This document shows, piece after piece, positions 1 through 11,830 of a DNA stretch of 64,000 nucleotides. Source of the DNA: Hansfordia pulvinata (lineage: Eukaryota > Ascomycota > Sordariomycetes > Xylariales); assembly GCA_006538405.1 (NCBI GenBank), contig BJKQ01000001.1:3348001-3412000 (forward strand). Direction: 5' to 3'. Position numbers and translations under genes: made by a program. The first letter of the stretch is position 1. Each line of letters opens with the position of its first letter. Below the pieces are notes generated by a model. The model was not told the origin of the DNA and ran no database searches. It was given only the letters and a program-made list of their open reading frames with translations.

Positions 1-2
1 GC

Positions 3-1493
3 TGGGAGCGATTCGGACGCTTCGGCCCCTACGGCTACAGCTACAACCCATTGGAAGGAGGACTCGGCCTCGCCAACAGCTCGGAGCACAGTGGGGCCGA
101 CAAGGTCGAGGAGAAGTTACAAAAGATCGACTACCGCAATGTCAACTGGGGCGACGCGCAGAAACGTTGCTTTGAAAAGAACCGCGCCCGCTTCGTGGAT
201 CTGGATGGATCGTCCAAGGACGGCAAGCGTGGCCCGATCAGAGAGCCCGTTCCGCGACAAGCTTACGTTCTGCGCACCTGGACGGGATACGAGTATTCCG
301 ATGCCCAGCTGCTGTCGATGCGTGCCATGGTCAACGAGCTGTCGCTGAAGTCGGGTGGCGAGTACGACGTGCATCTCCTGGTGCACGTCAAGGACAACAC
401 GATCCCCATCTGGGCAGACGAGGAGATATACAACAAGACCATCCAGGACAACGTTCCCAAGGAGTTCTGGGACATCGCCACGCTCTGGTCCGAAGCGCAA
501 ATGCGTGTCTACTACCCAGGACCTTTCCCGGACGAAGAGAACCTGTACAACCACGCCAAAGCCGATGTCTACGGAGTCTACCGCTCTGCGCACTTTTCTC
601 TGCAGTGGTTTGCCCAGCAGCACCCCGAGTATGAGTTCTTCTGGAACTGGGAGATGGACGTGCGCTATTCAGGCCACTACTACGAGTTTCACCAAGGCGT
701 GCATAAATGGGCGGCCGCTCAGCCTCGCAAGCTCCTTTGGGAGCGCAGCGCCAAGTTCTGGATCCCCGGCATCCATGGTTCCTACAAGTCCTTCACGCAG
801 CTGGTGGCACAGGAAAACATGGCCAACGATTCGGCTGAGCCCATCTGGGGTCCCGTCAAATTCGAGACGGGCGATCGCGGCATGCTGGAACCCCCTGCCT
901 CCAACAAGCCGCCTCGATCTTTCGAGGAAGACGAGTTTCAATGGGGCGTGGGAGAGGACGCCGACTTGTTGACGTTCGACCCGATATTCGACCCGGTCGA
1001 TACCTTCTGGGTTTTCCGCGACGACGTCAACGGCTACGACCTCTCCCTGTCAGCCCCGCCACGCCGGGCGGCGCTTGTCACTCTTGGGCGCCTGTCGCGA
1101 CGTCTCCTGCACACGATGCACGAGGAGACTTACAAGATGCGGCACACCATGTTCCCAGAGATGTGGCCTGCGACTGTTGCGCTCCACCACGGCTACAAGG
1201 CGGCTTTCGTACCCCACCCCGTCTATTTCGACCGGATATGGCCCCTGGAGACGATGGATCAGATCTTCAACTACCCCAAATCGCCACAGGAAAGTCCGTT
1301 CGGATGGGGTGAGCACAACTTCCAGGGATCGACCTTCTACTACAACGCCGGCTTCAGCACGGCAGTCTGGCACCGCTGGTTTGGTGCCGAGGAGAATGGC
1401 AGTGGCGGCAAGGCTGACGAGGAACGCAACTCGGGCCGCATGTGCCTGCGAGGGATGCTGCATCATCCAATCAAAGAGGAGAAGATTGGTTAG
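3..1493 (+). CDS. DUF3405 family protein, 3' part (5' end outside window)
   Basis: The reading frame is open from the left edge (first full codon at position 3, starting WERFGRFGPYGYSYNP) to a TAG at 1491-1493, so 496 residues are visible and the start lies upstream. The aromatic-rich stretches (LRTWTGYEYSD, FFWNWEMDVRYSGHYYEF, NPLEGGLGL) match what I know of the fungal DUF3405 family, a group of predicted glycosyltransferase-like Golgi or membrane proteins without a settled biochemical role. No intron is needed in the visible part. An N-terminal membrane anchor, usual for the family, would be encoded before position 1. The family assignment is from remembered motifs, and the function is not established. 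Confidence 0.8.
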   Translation, partial: WERFGRFGPYGYSYNPLEGGLGLANSSEHSGADKVEEKLQKIDYRNVNWGDAQKRCFEKNRARFVDLDGSSKDGKRGPIREPVPRQAYVLRTWTGYEYSDAQLLSMRAMVNELSLKSGGEYDVHLLVHVKDNTIPIWADEEIYNKTIQDNVPKEFWDIATLWSEAQMRVYYPGPFPDEENLYNHAKADVYGVYRSAHFSLQWFAQQHPEYEFFWNWEMDVRYSGHYYEFHQGVHKWAAAQPRKLLWERSAKFWIPGIHGSYKSFTQLVAQENMANDSAEPIWGPVKFETGDRGMLEPPASNKPPRSFEEDEFQWGVGEDADLLTFDPIFDPVDTFWVFRDDVNGYDLSLSAPPRRAALVTLGRLSRRLLHTMHEETYKMRHTMFPEMWPATVALHHGYKAAFVPHPVYFDRIWPLETMDQIFNYPKSPQESPFGWGEHNFQGSTFYYNAGFSTAVWHRWFGAEENGSGGKADEERNSGRMCLRGMLHHPIKEEKIG

Positions 1494-2555
1494 ACGGCTC
1501 GGCGGGTTTCGTATGGCGACATGATTCACACGTATGGCGTTTATGGCGTTTATTTGGAGCCCAGAGCTTGGGTCTGGGTCGGCAAATCTGCAGCATTTGG
1601 CATTTACATTATTGATGAAGAGGTCTGCGGCATCGAGATCGTGGGCAGACTATTTTGCGCAGTGAAGAAGCAGCATCAGCATCAGCGTCAGCATCGGCAT
1701 CGAGTCTACAAAGGAGGATGCAACTTATGTGGTTAACGAAGAATGTGGCATGATCGTGTATACCTATATAGAAGGGGTGTTGTATCACGCTTAATACCAG
1801 CCAGTGCATATTGAGTGCCTGCCTAACCTGAACAAGCCATCATTAACTGACAGAGAAACTAGGACGTGAGCAATGCATACAAAGTCAACAAATACTGTTC
1901 ATATACTGAGCCCCATCGGCTCAGAACTCGCTCGAAAATTTCCTTTTCTGTTACTCTGTCGTGAGGGTTCAGCTATCTGCCAGTGTTTTCACGAGACCTC
2001 GATCTTCCGAGGCGAAGGTGCGGCAGAAGTCGTGCCCGTCGACCTGGAAGCAATGCCGCAAGGGCGAAGGGAGAAGGAAAAGAGGAGGAATCACGGGTAG
2101 TGTTGACTAATCCAGTACATGACAGTGGATTCACATTGAGCCGGGATCTTATCTTATCGGCCGCTTGCGTCATAACCGAGGCCGGCGTATTGGCGTTGCC
2201 TGGGGGGCCACCGGGACGTCCTCGAGCCTGGTTAGGCGGGCGGGCGTCCCCGCCGGGGTCGCTGGCACAGGGACCTCCTCCACTGCCCTGCCCTCGTAGG
2301 ATCCGGGGTAGCGCGACGACAGCGCCCCGTCACAGTCACGGTCACGAGCCCCGAGTCACGCAACCCACTCCCCAGCTGAGCTGACGGGACTCGCATCCTC
2401 TCCCCATTACCTCCCTCTCTCACCTGCACGCCCTTCCATTACCTTGCTTTCTTTTCTGTGCCCGTCCACAGCTTATCCAGCTTCGAATTGGAGCATCTCG
2501 TCTTTCAAAGTCCCTCGCCACGCTCTCTTTGCGCTCTATTAAACCCCCCGCCACC
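1494..2555. other. Intergenic: DUF3405 3' region and lap1 promoter
   Basis: No convincing gene. A short imperfect CAGCAT/CAGCGT microsatellite lies at about 1671-1702. The last 200 bases before the aminopeptidase start are C/T-rich, as is common in fungal 5' leaders. Confidence 0.6.
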
Positions 2556-3962
2556 ATGAAGTCGTCCCTTGTCGCCATGCTGCTGCCCGCGGCTGCGAGC
2601 GCCCGCTTCGTCGAGACCCCCGAGTCTGGCCGCGTCCTGCCCGTCGTCCAGGGCTTAATCGACGAGAATGCCCAGGCGCAGCCCCTGGTCCAGGACCCCG
2701 AGAAGTTCCTCGTCGAGCTGTCCCCTGGCGACACCAAGTGGGTGACGGAGGACCAGAAGTGGGAGCTCCGGAGGGTAAGTCTGCTCGCGCCCCATGCCCG
2801 TCTCATCCCCGCCGCCGGCGCCGTCTCCTTCTCCTCGCTGACACGCCCCGAATCACAGGCCGGAAAGCAGTTCATGGACATCACCCAGCACGGGGACCTC
2901 GGCACCTCGCGACTGGGCGCCCGCACGACCCCCGTCTTCCCCAAAAAGGTGCTGCACCAGGACGCCGTCAGCCCCATTCTCAAGGGCCTCTCCAAGGACC
3001 TGATGCGCGAGCACCTCGAGAAGTTCACGAGCTTCCACACCCGCTACTACAAGTCCGACTACGGCCGCCAGTCCTCCGAGTGGCTGCTGCAGACCGTCCG
3101 CGACACCATTGCCGACGCGGGCGCCGACAAGCACGGCGTGCGGGCCGAGCACTTCAAGCACCCCTGGGGCCAGAACTCCATCATCGCCACCATCCCGGGG
3201 CAGTCCAACGAGACGGTCGTCATCGGCGCCCACCAGGACTCCATCAACTTGTGGCTGCCCTCCATCCTGCCGGCCCCGGGCGCCGACGACGACGGCAGCG
3301 GCACCGTCACGATCCTCGAGGCCTTCCGCGGCCTGCTAACCTCCAAGGACGTCGTCAAGGGCAAGGCCCCCAACACCATCGAGTTCCACTGGTACAGCGC
3401 CGAGGAGGGCGGCCTGCTGGGCAGCCAGGCTATCTTCTCCGACTACGAGAAGAAGGGGCGCGTCGTCAAGGCCATGCTGCAGCAGGACATGACGGGCTTC
3501 ATCCAAAAGACCCTGGATTCGGGCAAGCCCGAGAGCGTCGGCGTCATCACCGACTTTGTCGACCCGGCCCTGACCGTCTTCATCAAGAAGGTCATTGAGG
3601 AGGTATGTCTTGTTCCGATCCCATCGCCCCGTTTGACCGTGCGTAGCGTCGTCGTTGTAGCTGACCCGTGTTGAATCTCCGCCGGTTTGTAGTACTGCGA
3701 TATCCCGTGGGTCGAGACCAAGTGCGGCTACGCCTGCTCGGACCACGCGTCGGCCTCCAAGGCCGGCTACCCCTCGGCCTTCATCATCGAGTCGTCCTTC
3801 CCGGACTCGGACGACCACATCCACGGCACCGAGGACCTGATCAAGTACCTGTCCTTCGACCACATGCTGCAGCACGCGCGCTTGACCCTGGGCCTGGTCT
3901 ACGAACTTGGCTTCACCGACTTCACCGAGCTCGACGCCGGGTCGGACCTGGCCGACCTGTAG
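2556..3962 (+). CDS. lap1: Secreted leucine aminopeptidase, M28 family
   Basis: Zinc exopeptidase that removes N-terminal residues from peptides outside the cell. Three exons (2556-2774, 2859-3602, 3693-3962) encode 410 residues; both introns are GT-AG (GTAAGT..CACAG and GTATGT..TGTAG). The ATG sits in a near-ideal context (GCCACCATG). A signal peptide covers about residues 1-16 ([16 protein letters not shown]). A propeptide follows, and the catalytic domain runs from about residue 110. The M28 metal and catalytic set is complete: H198 in GAHQDS, D216 in [10 protein letters not shown]255/E256 in SAEEGG, D283 in QQDMTG and H365 in [16 protein letters not shown] motif supports the Aeromonas-type aminopeptidase subfamily. 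Size and architecture match fungal LAP1 proteins, with no sign of damage. Confidence 0.93.
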
Positions 3963-5697
3963 ACGGATAGATTTGTGATGCGCGGCACACCGTCGAGTCG
4001 AACCGGTTTCATAATGTTACACTTATAGTGCTCAGTAGTAGGGTTCTCGTTCCGTCAGAGAGACGACGCGAGAAAGTCTGTATGCGAGGATTTGCGAGAA
4101 AGAAAGCCCCTTTCGGTTTCAAGTAGACCAGTTGGCCTGCCCTGCGTGCTGAAAGCTTGCCGACTACCCGAGCGCTGGATCGATCTCGATGATCCTTGTC
4201 TCACGAGCTCCCGTCCCTGTCGTCGACTGGCGGCTTCACTACATTAGCTTTCCAACGTGCAAGCCGCGCCCCCGCCGCCCCTCCCCTGCCTTGCTTACGA
4301 AACCCACGCGCTGCCACGAGGGTCAACTGGGGCCGCCCTGACGCGCGGCCGAGGCTAGAACGCGACACGGCCGTGGGTGAGGTCTTCGAGGCTGAAGCCC
4401 GCGCCCCCGGTACGTGTAAGTACCACCCACTCGTAGCAAGGAGATCCAGAACGTTTATGAAGAAGGGCGGATGGATGGTGGTGGTCTCTTCCCACTTTTC
4501 CCGGCTTCGCTACGACACCTTCTCTCCCTCCCCACCCGGGCGATGACGTCGCGTTCGGACCCAGATGGACCAGCTTGCCGGGTTTGCCGGTCCTCTCTCA
4601 GCAGCAGCACCCGCTTACCCAGCTCTCTTCGCGCTGCCGGCTTACCCGCCGCCAGCGAGTACTTGCACCTCACCCATTCCACCTACGAGTAGGTAGTCAT
4701 TCATCAGCATCGCGGGTCGCGGGCGACTAACTAGGACCAGACGCGTGGCCGTCGGCATTCGACGCAAGGGGCGCTACCTACTGTTAGGTTAGTTCCAATC
4801 GGCACCTATCCGAGGGCTCTGTTGGGAAAAAAAGGCAGGTCATGCAAAGTGGGCAAGGGACCTAGGTGGGCAGTATTCTCTTTAAGCTCGGGTCTTGGCA
4901 TCATCGCGCCCGTTTATTCTATGCTTCTTTTCTAAGAATGGAACATTAGCCTTGCTTGCTGTCCTATCCCACCCCCTTGAGTACGGGTCTCGTGTATCGC
5001 GTAGCCTCTCTCGCGGTGCCGAGATGCCGCGGGGGCGACGACAGAGAAAGCGGGTCAACAGGCCTATGCTCTCTCTTTCTCTCTCTTTCTCTCTCTTTCT
5101 CTCTCTCTCCGTCCGTCTGTCTCTGTGTGTGTACGTGCCCCTCCCGCGGCTTTGGGCCGTGGTCTCTGGTTCTGGATCGGAGCTAGATCGTCCTCCCCTG
5201 GACGAGAGTTCAGACAGATCCGTGATACAACCCCGACGTGCGCAAGGTGTGCGGTAGAGAGGGGACGCGCGCGCGCGCGCGGGCAAGCAAGGTTATGGCG
5301 TCACTCTTTCGCGCCCTGCAAAACCATCTCTCCTCGTCTCTCCCTTTTGCATGTAAGGCAGGCTTGCGGGTACACGTATAAAAGCTAGAAGGGCCCCCTC
5401 GGAGGAGGCCGATGCGCAAGGCAAGGCAAAAAGAGAAAGAAAAGAAAACCCCCCCAGGTAGAAATAATAAAGGGCAAAAGCGCCGCTGTCAATACACGCA
5501 CGGCCCGCCCACAGCCATATCGACTCGGATCACCATCCGTGCCTCTCCCCATCTTCAAAAGTCAATACAGCCACGTCGCCGGAGCAGCACGCCTCGCGAT
5601 TCTCAACTCGCACAGGGACCGATAGACGGCGCGGAAGGGCCGAGCTGAGGGGGGCAAGTCAAGGTCTATCTCGAAAGACAACCGCGCTCCCACAACC
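3963..5697. other. Intergenic, 1.7 kb
   Basis: Separates the aminopeptidase from the phospholipase D-like gene. It holds several TACCTA/GTAGGTA words, a pyrimidine microsatellite (5071-5109), a GC dinucleotide run near 5270-5281 and an A/G-rich stretch before 5460. No coding signal convinced me. Confidence 0.55.
5071..5109. repeat. CT-rich microsatellite
   Basis: Three consecutive copies of the decamer CTCTCTTTCT followed by a (CT)n tail, in the intergenic region upstream of the phospholipase D-like gene. Confidence 0.85.
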
Positions 5698-8325
5698 ATG
5701 TCGGTGCCCAACCCGGTCTCGCGGTCGTCCGCCGCCGCCGGCCCCATCTCGTCCCAGCCGCCGCCGCCGACGCCGGCGCAGCCCGCCGTCGTGCGCGACG
5801 AGGCGCCGCTGCGCATCGCCGACCACGTCCTTGACCTGTGCCGGCGGCGGCGACATCAACAGAACCGCCCACAACAGGAGCAGCAACAAGAGCAGGAACA
5901 AGAAGGTCGTCAGTACGTGGAGCCGAGCCCGGCCACCGCCACCGCGGCCAAGAGGAACACCACGACCATGTACAGCCGGGAGGACGACGTCTACGCCAGC
6001 GTCTCGGACCTGCTGGCCGCCGAGCCGGGGACGGCGCCCGTCGACGCCTGGGACCGGCTCTTCGGGCAGCGCCAGCAGAGCCACGGCGGCGCCGCCAAGC
6101 AGCCGCGGCGGGACCCGCGGGATGTCGTCGGCAGGGGCGTGCTGCCGGTCGAGGAGGCCCGGCGGGCGCGGCTCTGCGGCGACTGGAGCGGCTCGGCCGA
6201 GGAGCCCGGGGACCTGTTTCTGAGGGTAAGCCCCCCGCTGTCTATTCAATCTCTTGTTTTGAAACCTCCCGGTAACAGAGCATGGTGCTGATCAGAGGGT
6301 CTCCCACGACGCAAAACAGGTGTATCACGACTCGCTGTGCATGCTGAACGACGACCTGGGCTCGGGCATGGTGAGCCCGTGCCTGATGGGCAGCTCGGGC
6401 GTCTTGCCCCTGACCATCTTCTCAGTGTGAGTTGCCTCACTTCCTGCCCTTCCCAAATTCGAAGGCCAGGACCAACTGACACGTTCCCCATTTCCCCGCG
6501 GCACGCGCAGAATCCCCGACATCGCCAGACACATGGCCAACATGATTGTCCGGGCCGAGCACGAGGTTTTCCTGGCGACCAACTACTGGCAGAACAGCGA
6601 GGCATCCGCGTACTTGACCGGGGCGCTCAAGGAGCTCTCACGGCGGGTCGGCCTGCGGAGCAGCGACGGCAGAGGCCGGAGGAGGGTGACGGTCAAGGTC
6701 CTGTACGACCGGGGCACGGCGCGGCAGGCAGTGACGCCGCACTGCGCGGTCCAGGAGCGCGAGTGGACGGGGCCTGCGGTGGCGCTGCCGCGGGCGGACG
6801 AGGTGCCCGGCCTAGATCTCGAGGTGGTCAACTACCACCGGCCGCTGGTCGGCACGTTCCACGCCAAGTTCATCGTGGTGGATCGGCGCGTCGCCATGCT
6901 GCAGAGCAACAACATCCAGGACAACGACAACGTCGAGATGGCGGTGCGCCTCGAGGGCGACATCGTCGACGCCGTCTATGACATGGCCCTGCTATCCTGG
7001 CACCGCGCTCTCGAGCCCCCGTTGCCCTGCCTGGCCGATCCCGCCGCCGGGCAGCCGATCACATGCTTTTCCGACAGCTTTCGCAGTTTGTTCCACGGGC
7101 GGGCTGACGCTGAAGCGGCGAGCGAGCCGCTAGCCAAGAAGCGAGATTCCAAAATGTCTGCCAGTGGCGACGCCGCCGCCTCGCCGCCAGCACAAGAGCC
7201 TCGCTGGGACGTCGCTGGGTCGCCATCGCCATCAAACCTCCCCGAATTCAAGCCTTCAGACCCGCACTATGACGTGGACATTGCGGGAGAGGTGAGGCGG
7301 GTGCAGGCCTCCGTATCCGGCGCGGATGGCGAAACGAGGAGGCAGGCCATCACCCGCCACCTCAACCACACGGTCAACGCAGGGTACACGCCGGGCGACG
7401 ACGGGGATGGGGCGGCGCTACGGAGGCGTCGAGCAACGGGTGGGACCACTAACGAGGAGGACGAAGACGGCGAGCTGATGACCCCGTATCTGCCGCACGC
7501 GCCGCACGCACCGTTCCCTATGGCGCTGGTGTGCCGCCCGCCGCGGGGTTCGCCGGTGGCGGATGCGCGGTCGGTAGCGACGCCGCAGAACGCGGCATGG
7601 CTGAGCGCGCTGCGTTGCGCGCGGGAGTCGGTCGTCATCCAGTCGCCGACGTTGAATGCGGGACCCGTTGTGGCTGCCGTCCGTGAAGCGTGTGAGCGCG
7701 GCGTGGATGTGTGGTGCTATATTTGCCTGGGATACAACGACGCAGTGAGTTCTTGAGACGCCTTAGCTCTCGGCTTGCCGCCCTCTTCTTCAGACGCTCA
7801 TCGCCATTTCGTGATCTTGGAATAGCCGCTGACTTTTCCCAGGGAGAGCTTCTTCCGCTCCAGGGCGGGCACAACGAGGGCGTGGCGGCATCGCTGCACG
7901 CGGCGCTCAGCGCAGAGGGCCGGCGGCGGCTGCACTGGCACTGGTATGTGGCGCGGGACTGCGGAGCGCCGGTGGCGGCGACGCGCAAGCGACGCAGCTG
8001 CCACGTCAAGCTGCTGATCGCGGACGAGCGCGTGGCGGTGGTGGGCTCGGGCAACCAGGACACGCAGAGCTGGATGCACAGCCAGGAGGCCAACGTGCTG
8101 CTGGACCTGCCGCCGGCGGTGGCGCGGGACTGGGCGGCGGCGCTGCACCGGACCGGCCAGAACACGCGGGCCCGCGGCGCCGTGGACCCCCGCGACGGCA
8201 TCTGGCGCGACGCCGGGACGGGCAGGCAGGTCCCCGGGGCCATGGGCGTCGACGCGGGCCGCTTCGCGTGGGCCAAGGGCATCGTCGGCGCCGTCAAGAG
8301 GGTCAAGGGGACGGGGGGGTTCTGA
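5698..8325 (+). CDS. Phospholipase D-like protein with two HKD motifs
   Basis: Four exons (5698-6225, 6320-6426, 6511-7744, 7843-8325) join in frame to 783 residues; introns are GT-AG with good donors (GTAAGC, GTGAGT, GTGAGT). Two HxKxxxxD catalytic motifs are visible: H329-K331-D336 (HAKFIVVD) and H677-K679-D684 (HVKLLIAD), each followed by a GS/SN-type stretch (LQSNNIQDND, VGSGNQDTQS). This is the paired active site of the PLD superfamily, which breaks phosphodiester bonds through a phospho-His intermediate. A poorly conserved linker of roughly 200 residues separates the halves. No PX/PH domain, signal peptide or obvious membrane segment is seen, so the layout is closer to the cardiolipin-synthase or nuclease branch than to Spo14-type PLD. 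The substrate cannot be told from sequence. Confidence 0.85.
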
Positions 8326-9240
8326 CGCCGCGTCGGGCCGGGTGAGATGCCATGGTTGGCGGGTATTGTTGGCGGGTACGCGGTGGGGTTGGGTTGTCGT
8401 TGTTGTTGGATTTCCGGTCTGGCGATTTGGAGTGGTTCTGGAATCGTGATATTCCTGCCGTGTCGAAGGCGAACTAGTTGAATGGGGATGAGGCGCAGGT
8501 CTGCTTCCAAATATCACGAAGCGGTCCGGGCGGGAGCGAACAAAGTAAAGAAGTTTAGGTACTGGTACATGAGGTAACCTAAAGTACGGGTAATTCATGA
8601 TACGAGGGTTTGGGAAGTCGCGACGGGAGGGTGCTGGTCATCGCTCCTGCCCGGCTGTGATAGTCGCATGAAAATAAATTTTGTGTGCCGCCGCGCGTTT
8701 CATCAAGTCGCCGTCCTCATTTTGCTTCCAAGGCGACAATATGCCATACGGAGCACGTCTCCGGCATCAACCACCCACCGCATCTGATAGCGTCTCCAAT
8801 GTTTACCCAGCGGCCTTTGGCTTTGCCAGTTGTCTTTGCACTCCCTGAGACGACTATTAGTAAGTGATGCCCTCGATCATGCCGAGGTGGCACCACCCGC
8901 CTCTTGCTGACTGCAAGCCATCCAATGATAGGCGTGTGCCCGCTGCCGCATCATCATCATCATACGGCGCACGAGTTCCGCTGCCGGCGCTGGCCAAGGG
9001 CGACAGCCGGAGGAGGCATCGACAGGGTTGCTCGCCGCTCCGCGACCGAAGCCGCCGCCGCGCGACTGTGACCCACTGTTAAGACAGATCCGCGACCCTT
9101 GTCCGGCCTTCGTGGGCCCGCCGCCCGCCGCCTGCAATTTGGACTTCCGCTGGACGAACCCCGGAGCCGCTCGACCGCAACCCGCCGCACTGTCTCCTGT
9201 CTCTGGATGACCTCTGACTGCGCACCAGGCCCGTCCGAGC
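8326..9240. other. Intergenic: 3' region of PLD-like gene and regulator promoter
   Basis: No gene recognised. AAATAAA at about 8673 is a plausible polyadenylation signal for the upstream gene. A short CAT repeat lies at 8951-8961. Confidence 0.5.
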
Positions 9241-11830
9241 ATGGACACTATCAATGAGCCTCCGTCCGGAAGCTGGTCGTGCCAGCCCAGCCCAGCGCCT
9301 CCGCCTCGCAAGAAGTTCGCAACCCCACCAGTAAAGATCGCCTGCCTTTCTTGGTGCGTCGTCTCAGCCGTCATCTCAAGCCTTTCCCCATGTCTGCGAG
9401 TCCGAGGTGACCTTCGACAGCCTCGAACCCGGGAGACGTAGCTGACAGGCCTCACTACGCAGTCGCGCCTCCCGAACAAGATGCGATGGCGGTCATCCGT
9501 GCTCAAGTGTAAGCTCACTCTCGTTTTAACACCCTCCCTCAGACCACAAAGCGGCCGCAGGAGACAACCCAGTAAAAGCGCCCATCTAACTGCTGCGATT
9601 CCGTTCCCCACAGTGTGCAGGCAAAGCCCGTGACTGCGAATACAGGCCAAGCCGTCGAGGTGGGCCTCGATTTCGGAAAAAGTCCCGAGTCCCGGTGACG
9701 GACCAGCCCGGAAACGAGGCCGCGGCAAGTTTTGGGAGTAGGGACATGGAGGAACAGCCCGTCGCTTGTGAGTGAACTGCGTGCCCAGATGGCGCAGCTC
9801 GCCCACTGACCGCCAAATGACTAGCAATCCCAGCCGCCAGCTTCACAGATCCCGGTGCAGGCCTGCGCTCGCTGGCGGACGCATATGTGGACAGTGATGC
9901 CTTGTTTGACCTCCTGTTTCTGGACCCTTCCGACAGCGACGCGTTCATGTTGAAAACTCCCATGGCGCGAACCTACGGCGGCAGTCACGCAAAAATGTGA
10001 GCTGTCCCCCGATGTCCTCCATCGGCCCTTCCGTTAACACCCGCCCAGTTTGAATGCCTATTATATATGGATTCATCCATACTTTCCCATCCTACCCGCG
10101 CCTGAAGCGGCCCCCGGACCTGACGAGGTCATCCCTCTCCTTGAGACACAGGGAAACGGATTAGAGGAGCCATCGTCTGCTATCGGGCTTGCTCTTTCCG
10201 CCATCCTCGCGCTGATTCCTTGCCCGCAAGACCCCAACTCACACGAGATCGAATCCGTGAGGTGGAGGAGGAATTACTCGCAATTCCTAGCCAAGGCAGC
10301 CTTAGAGTCGATCGAGAGCGAGGACGAGAGACACGAATCATTCACAGAACCCTCAAAAGCCCTGGCTGAGTCTGAATCCGGGCCGTCTCGCGATAGGTTC
10401 CACGCCCTAGTACCACAGGAGCTCGAAAGTATCATTGCGCTTGATCTTCTGAGTGTCTACGAGTATGCCCAAAGGGGCAACCTGAAGAAGCAGCAGGCTC
10501 GAGCTGGGGCCGCATTAATGGCTGCCATATCGCTCATGCTGCATATGGATACTGCACCTGAGGATGAGTACTCGGAGATAAGGAGCAGGGTCTGGTGGAT
10601 GACCTATGTCTGTATTTCCCAGGCCTCCATAACCGGGAACATGGTATGGTGGCACAAGCCTCAGACAGTTCGATATGGCGTCGCTGACCCATCGCAGGCA
10701 CCCACTTTTGAAGCTCTCGCGCCTAAGATCACTACCAGGTATCCTACTTTGGAGGCCGATGCAGAGGTGAGTTCTACCAGGGGTTGGGGTTTCCTGTCTC
10801 GATGCTCACAAGGTGCAGGCATGGCCTGTGTTCATTCAGGCGCAGCAGGCAATCTTAGACGCTTCCAAGATCGTCATCGACTTCAGCAAGGCACGCGAAT
10901 CCAGAACGGGTCTTGTCAGCATCTTCGATCGCATGAGAGATCACGAATCCTATCTGCAGTCCCGGGTGGCCATCGCCGACACTTGGTCTTTGCATCACGA
11001 AGACTCCGCGGGGTCTGATCCCCTTGAAGCGAATTTGGCTTGTTCGCTTCGCTGCATGGCCAAAATCAAGCTGAACAGGTACTGTGCCCCTCTTCCAATG
11101 TTGGGACGGACCAAGAAACACTGAGCCTCATGAATTCTAGTGCCCGGATCAAGATTCATCGGTATTGTGCATTCTACGACATGGCTGTTTTCTCGACCAA
11201 GCATTGCGATCTGGGCGTCAAGAATGCGAACGACACCGATGCGCATGTGCCTCTGCAGCTGCAGTCGTGCTGCATCAGCGTGGATTCGACATCATCGCCC
11301 CAGACGAGTATCTCCCAAGACTCACCAGCTTTGAGACTCTCAGCCCGTTCGACGCCAGCGTTCAACGATATCGACTCTCCCCCTCAAACCCCTGCCCCAC
11401 CATTCACCTCGCACCAGTCGTCCAAGATCTGCCTAGGCGCAGCCCTCAACATTTCTCAGGCCTTCGAGTCCCTCCCTCGCCCTTGTGCGACGGGGCCGGT
11501 GACAACACCGAGGACGATGCCGGCGTTTGCTTGCTGCGCCATGCAAGGGGCGTACGCAATGTTGATGGTGAGGGAAAAGACAATGGCAATGTACCCGCAG
11601 TGGACGCCGGGGACGAATCCGTTCATAGACAACCTGCTGCAACTTCTGCAGCAGGGCCTTTCCTCCGTCTGGGCGACTCTGAATAACTACGCATCAGCAT
11701 TCGAGGCACTCGGGGGCATGCGAGGTAAGTGAAACCGCCATATTGTGACCGGACCGAACGCTAAGTATGATCAGACCAAGTTCGTGAGAAGCTTGACTCA
11801 TGCCTAGAGGGGACTGGATCTGAGGTCTGA
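9241..11830 (+). CDS. Zn2Cys6 fungal transcription factor
   Basis: Eight exons give a 700-residue protein: 9241-9353, 9463-9508, 9614-9767, 9825-9996, 10049-10766, 10819-11078, 11141-11724, 11775-11830. The total is divisible by three. Two introns split the DNA-binding domain. Spliced, residues 35-61 form a perfect C-x2-C-x6-C-x5-C-x2-C-x6-C binuclear cluster (CLSCRASRTRC then CSSC..C), followed by a basic stretch (RRGGPRFRKK). The middle region, with WI-type helices and RVWWMTYVCIS, resembles the fungal regulator middle domain. The last exon begins DQVREK, a usual ending for this class. The acceptor at 10818 could instead be at 10812, adding two residues. It is a nuclear regulator of unknown target genes. 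There is no adjacent enzyme cluster to suggest a pathway. Confidence 0.85.

Noticed and set aside
8877..9827. 316-residue minus-strand frame
   Set aside because: It runs antisense across the Zn2Cys6 exons, whose cluster and splice sites are unambiguous.
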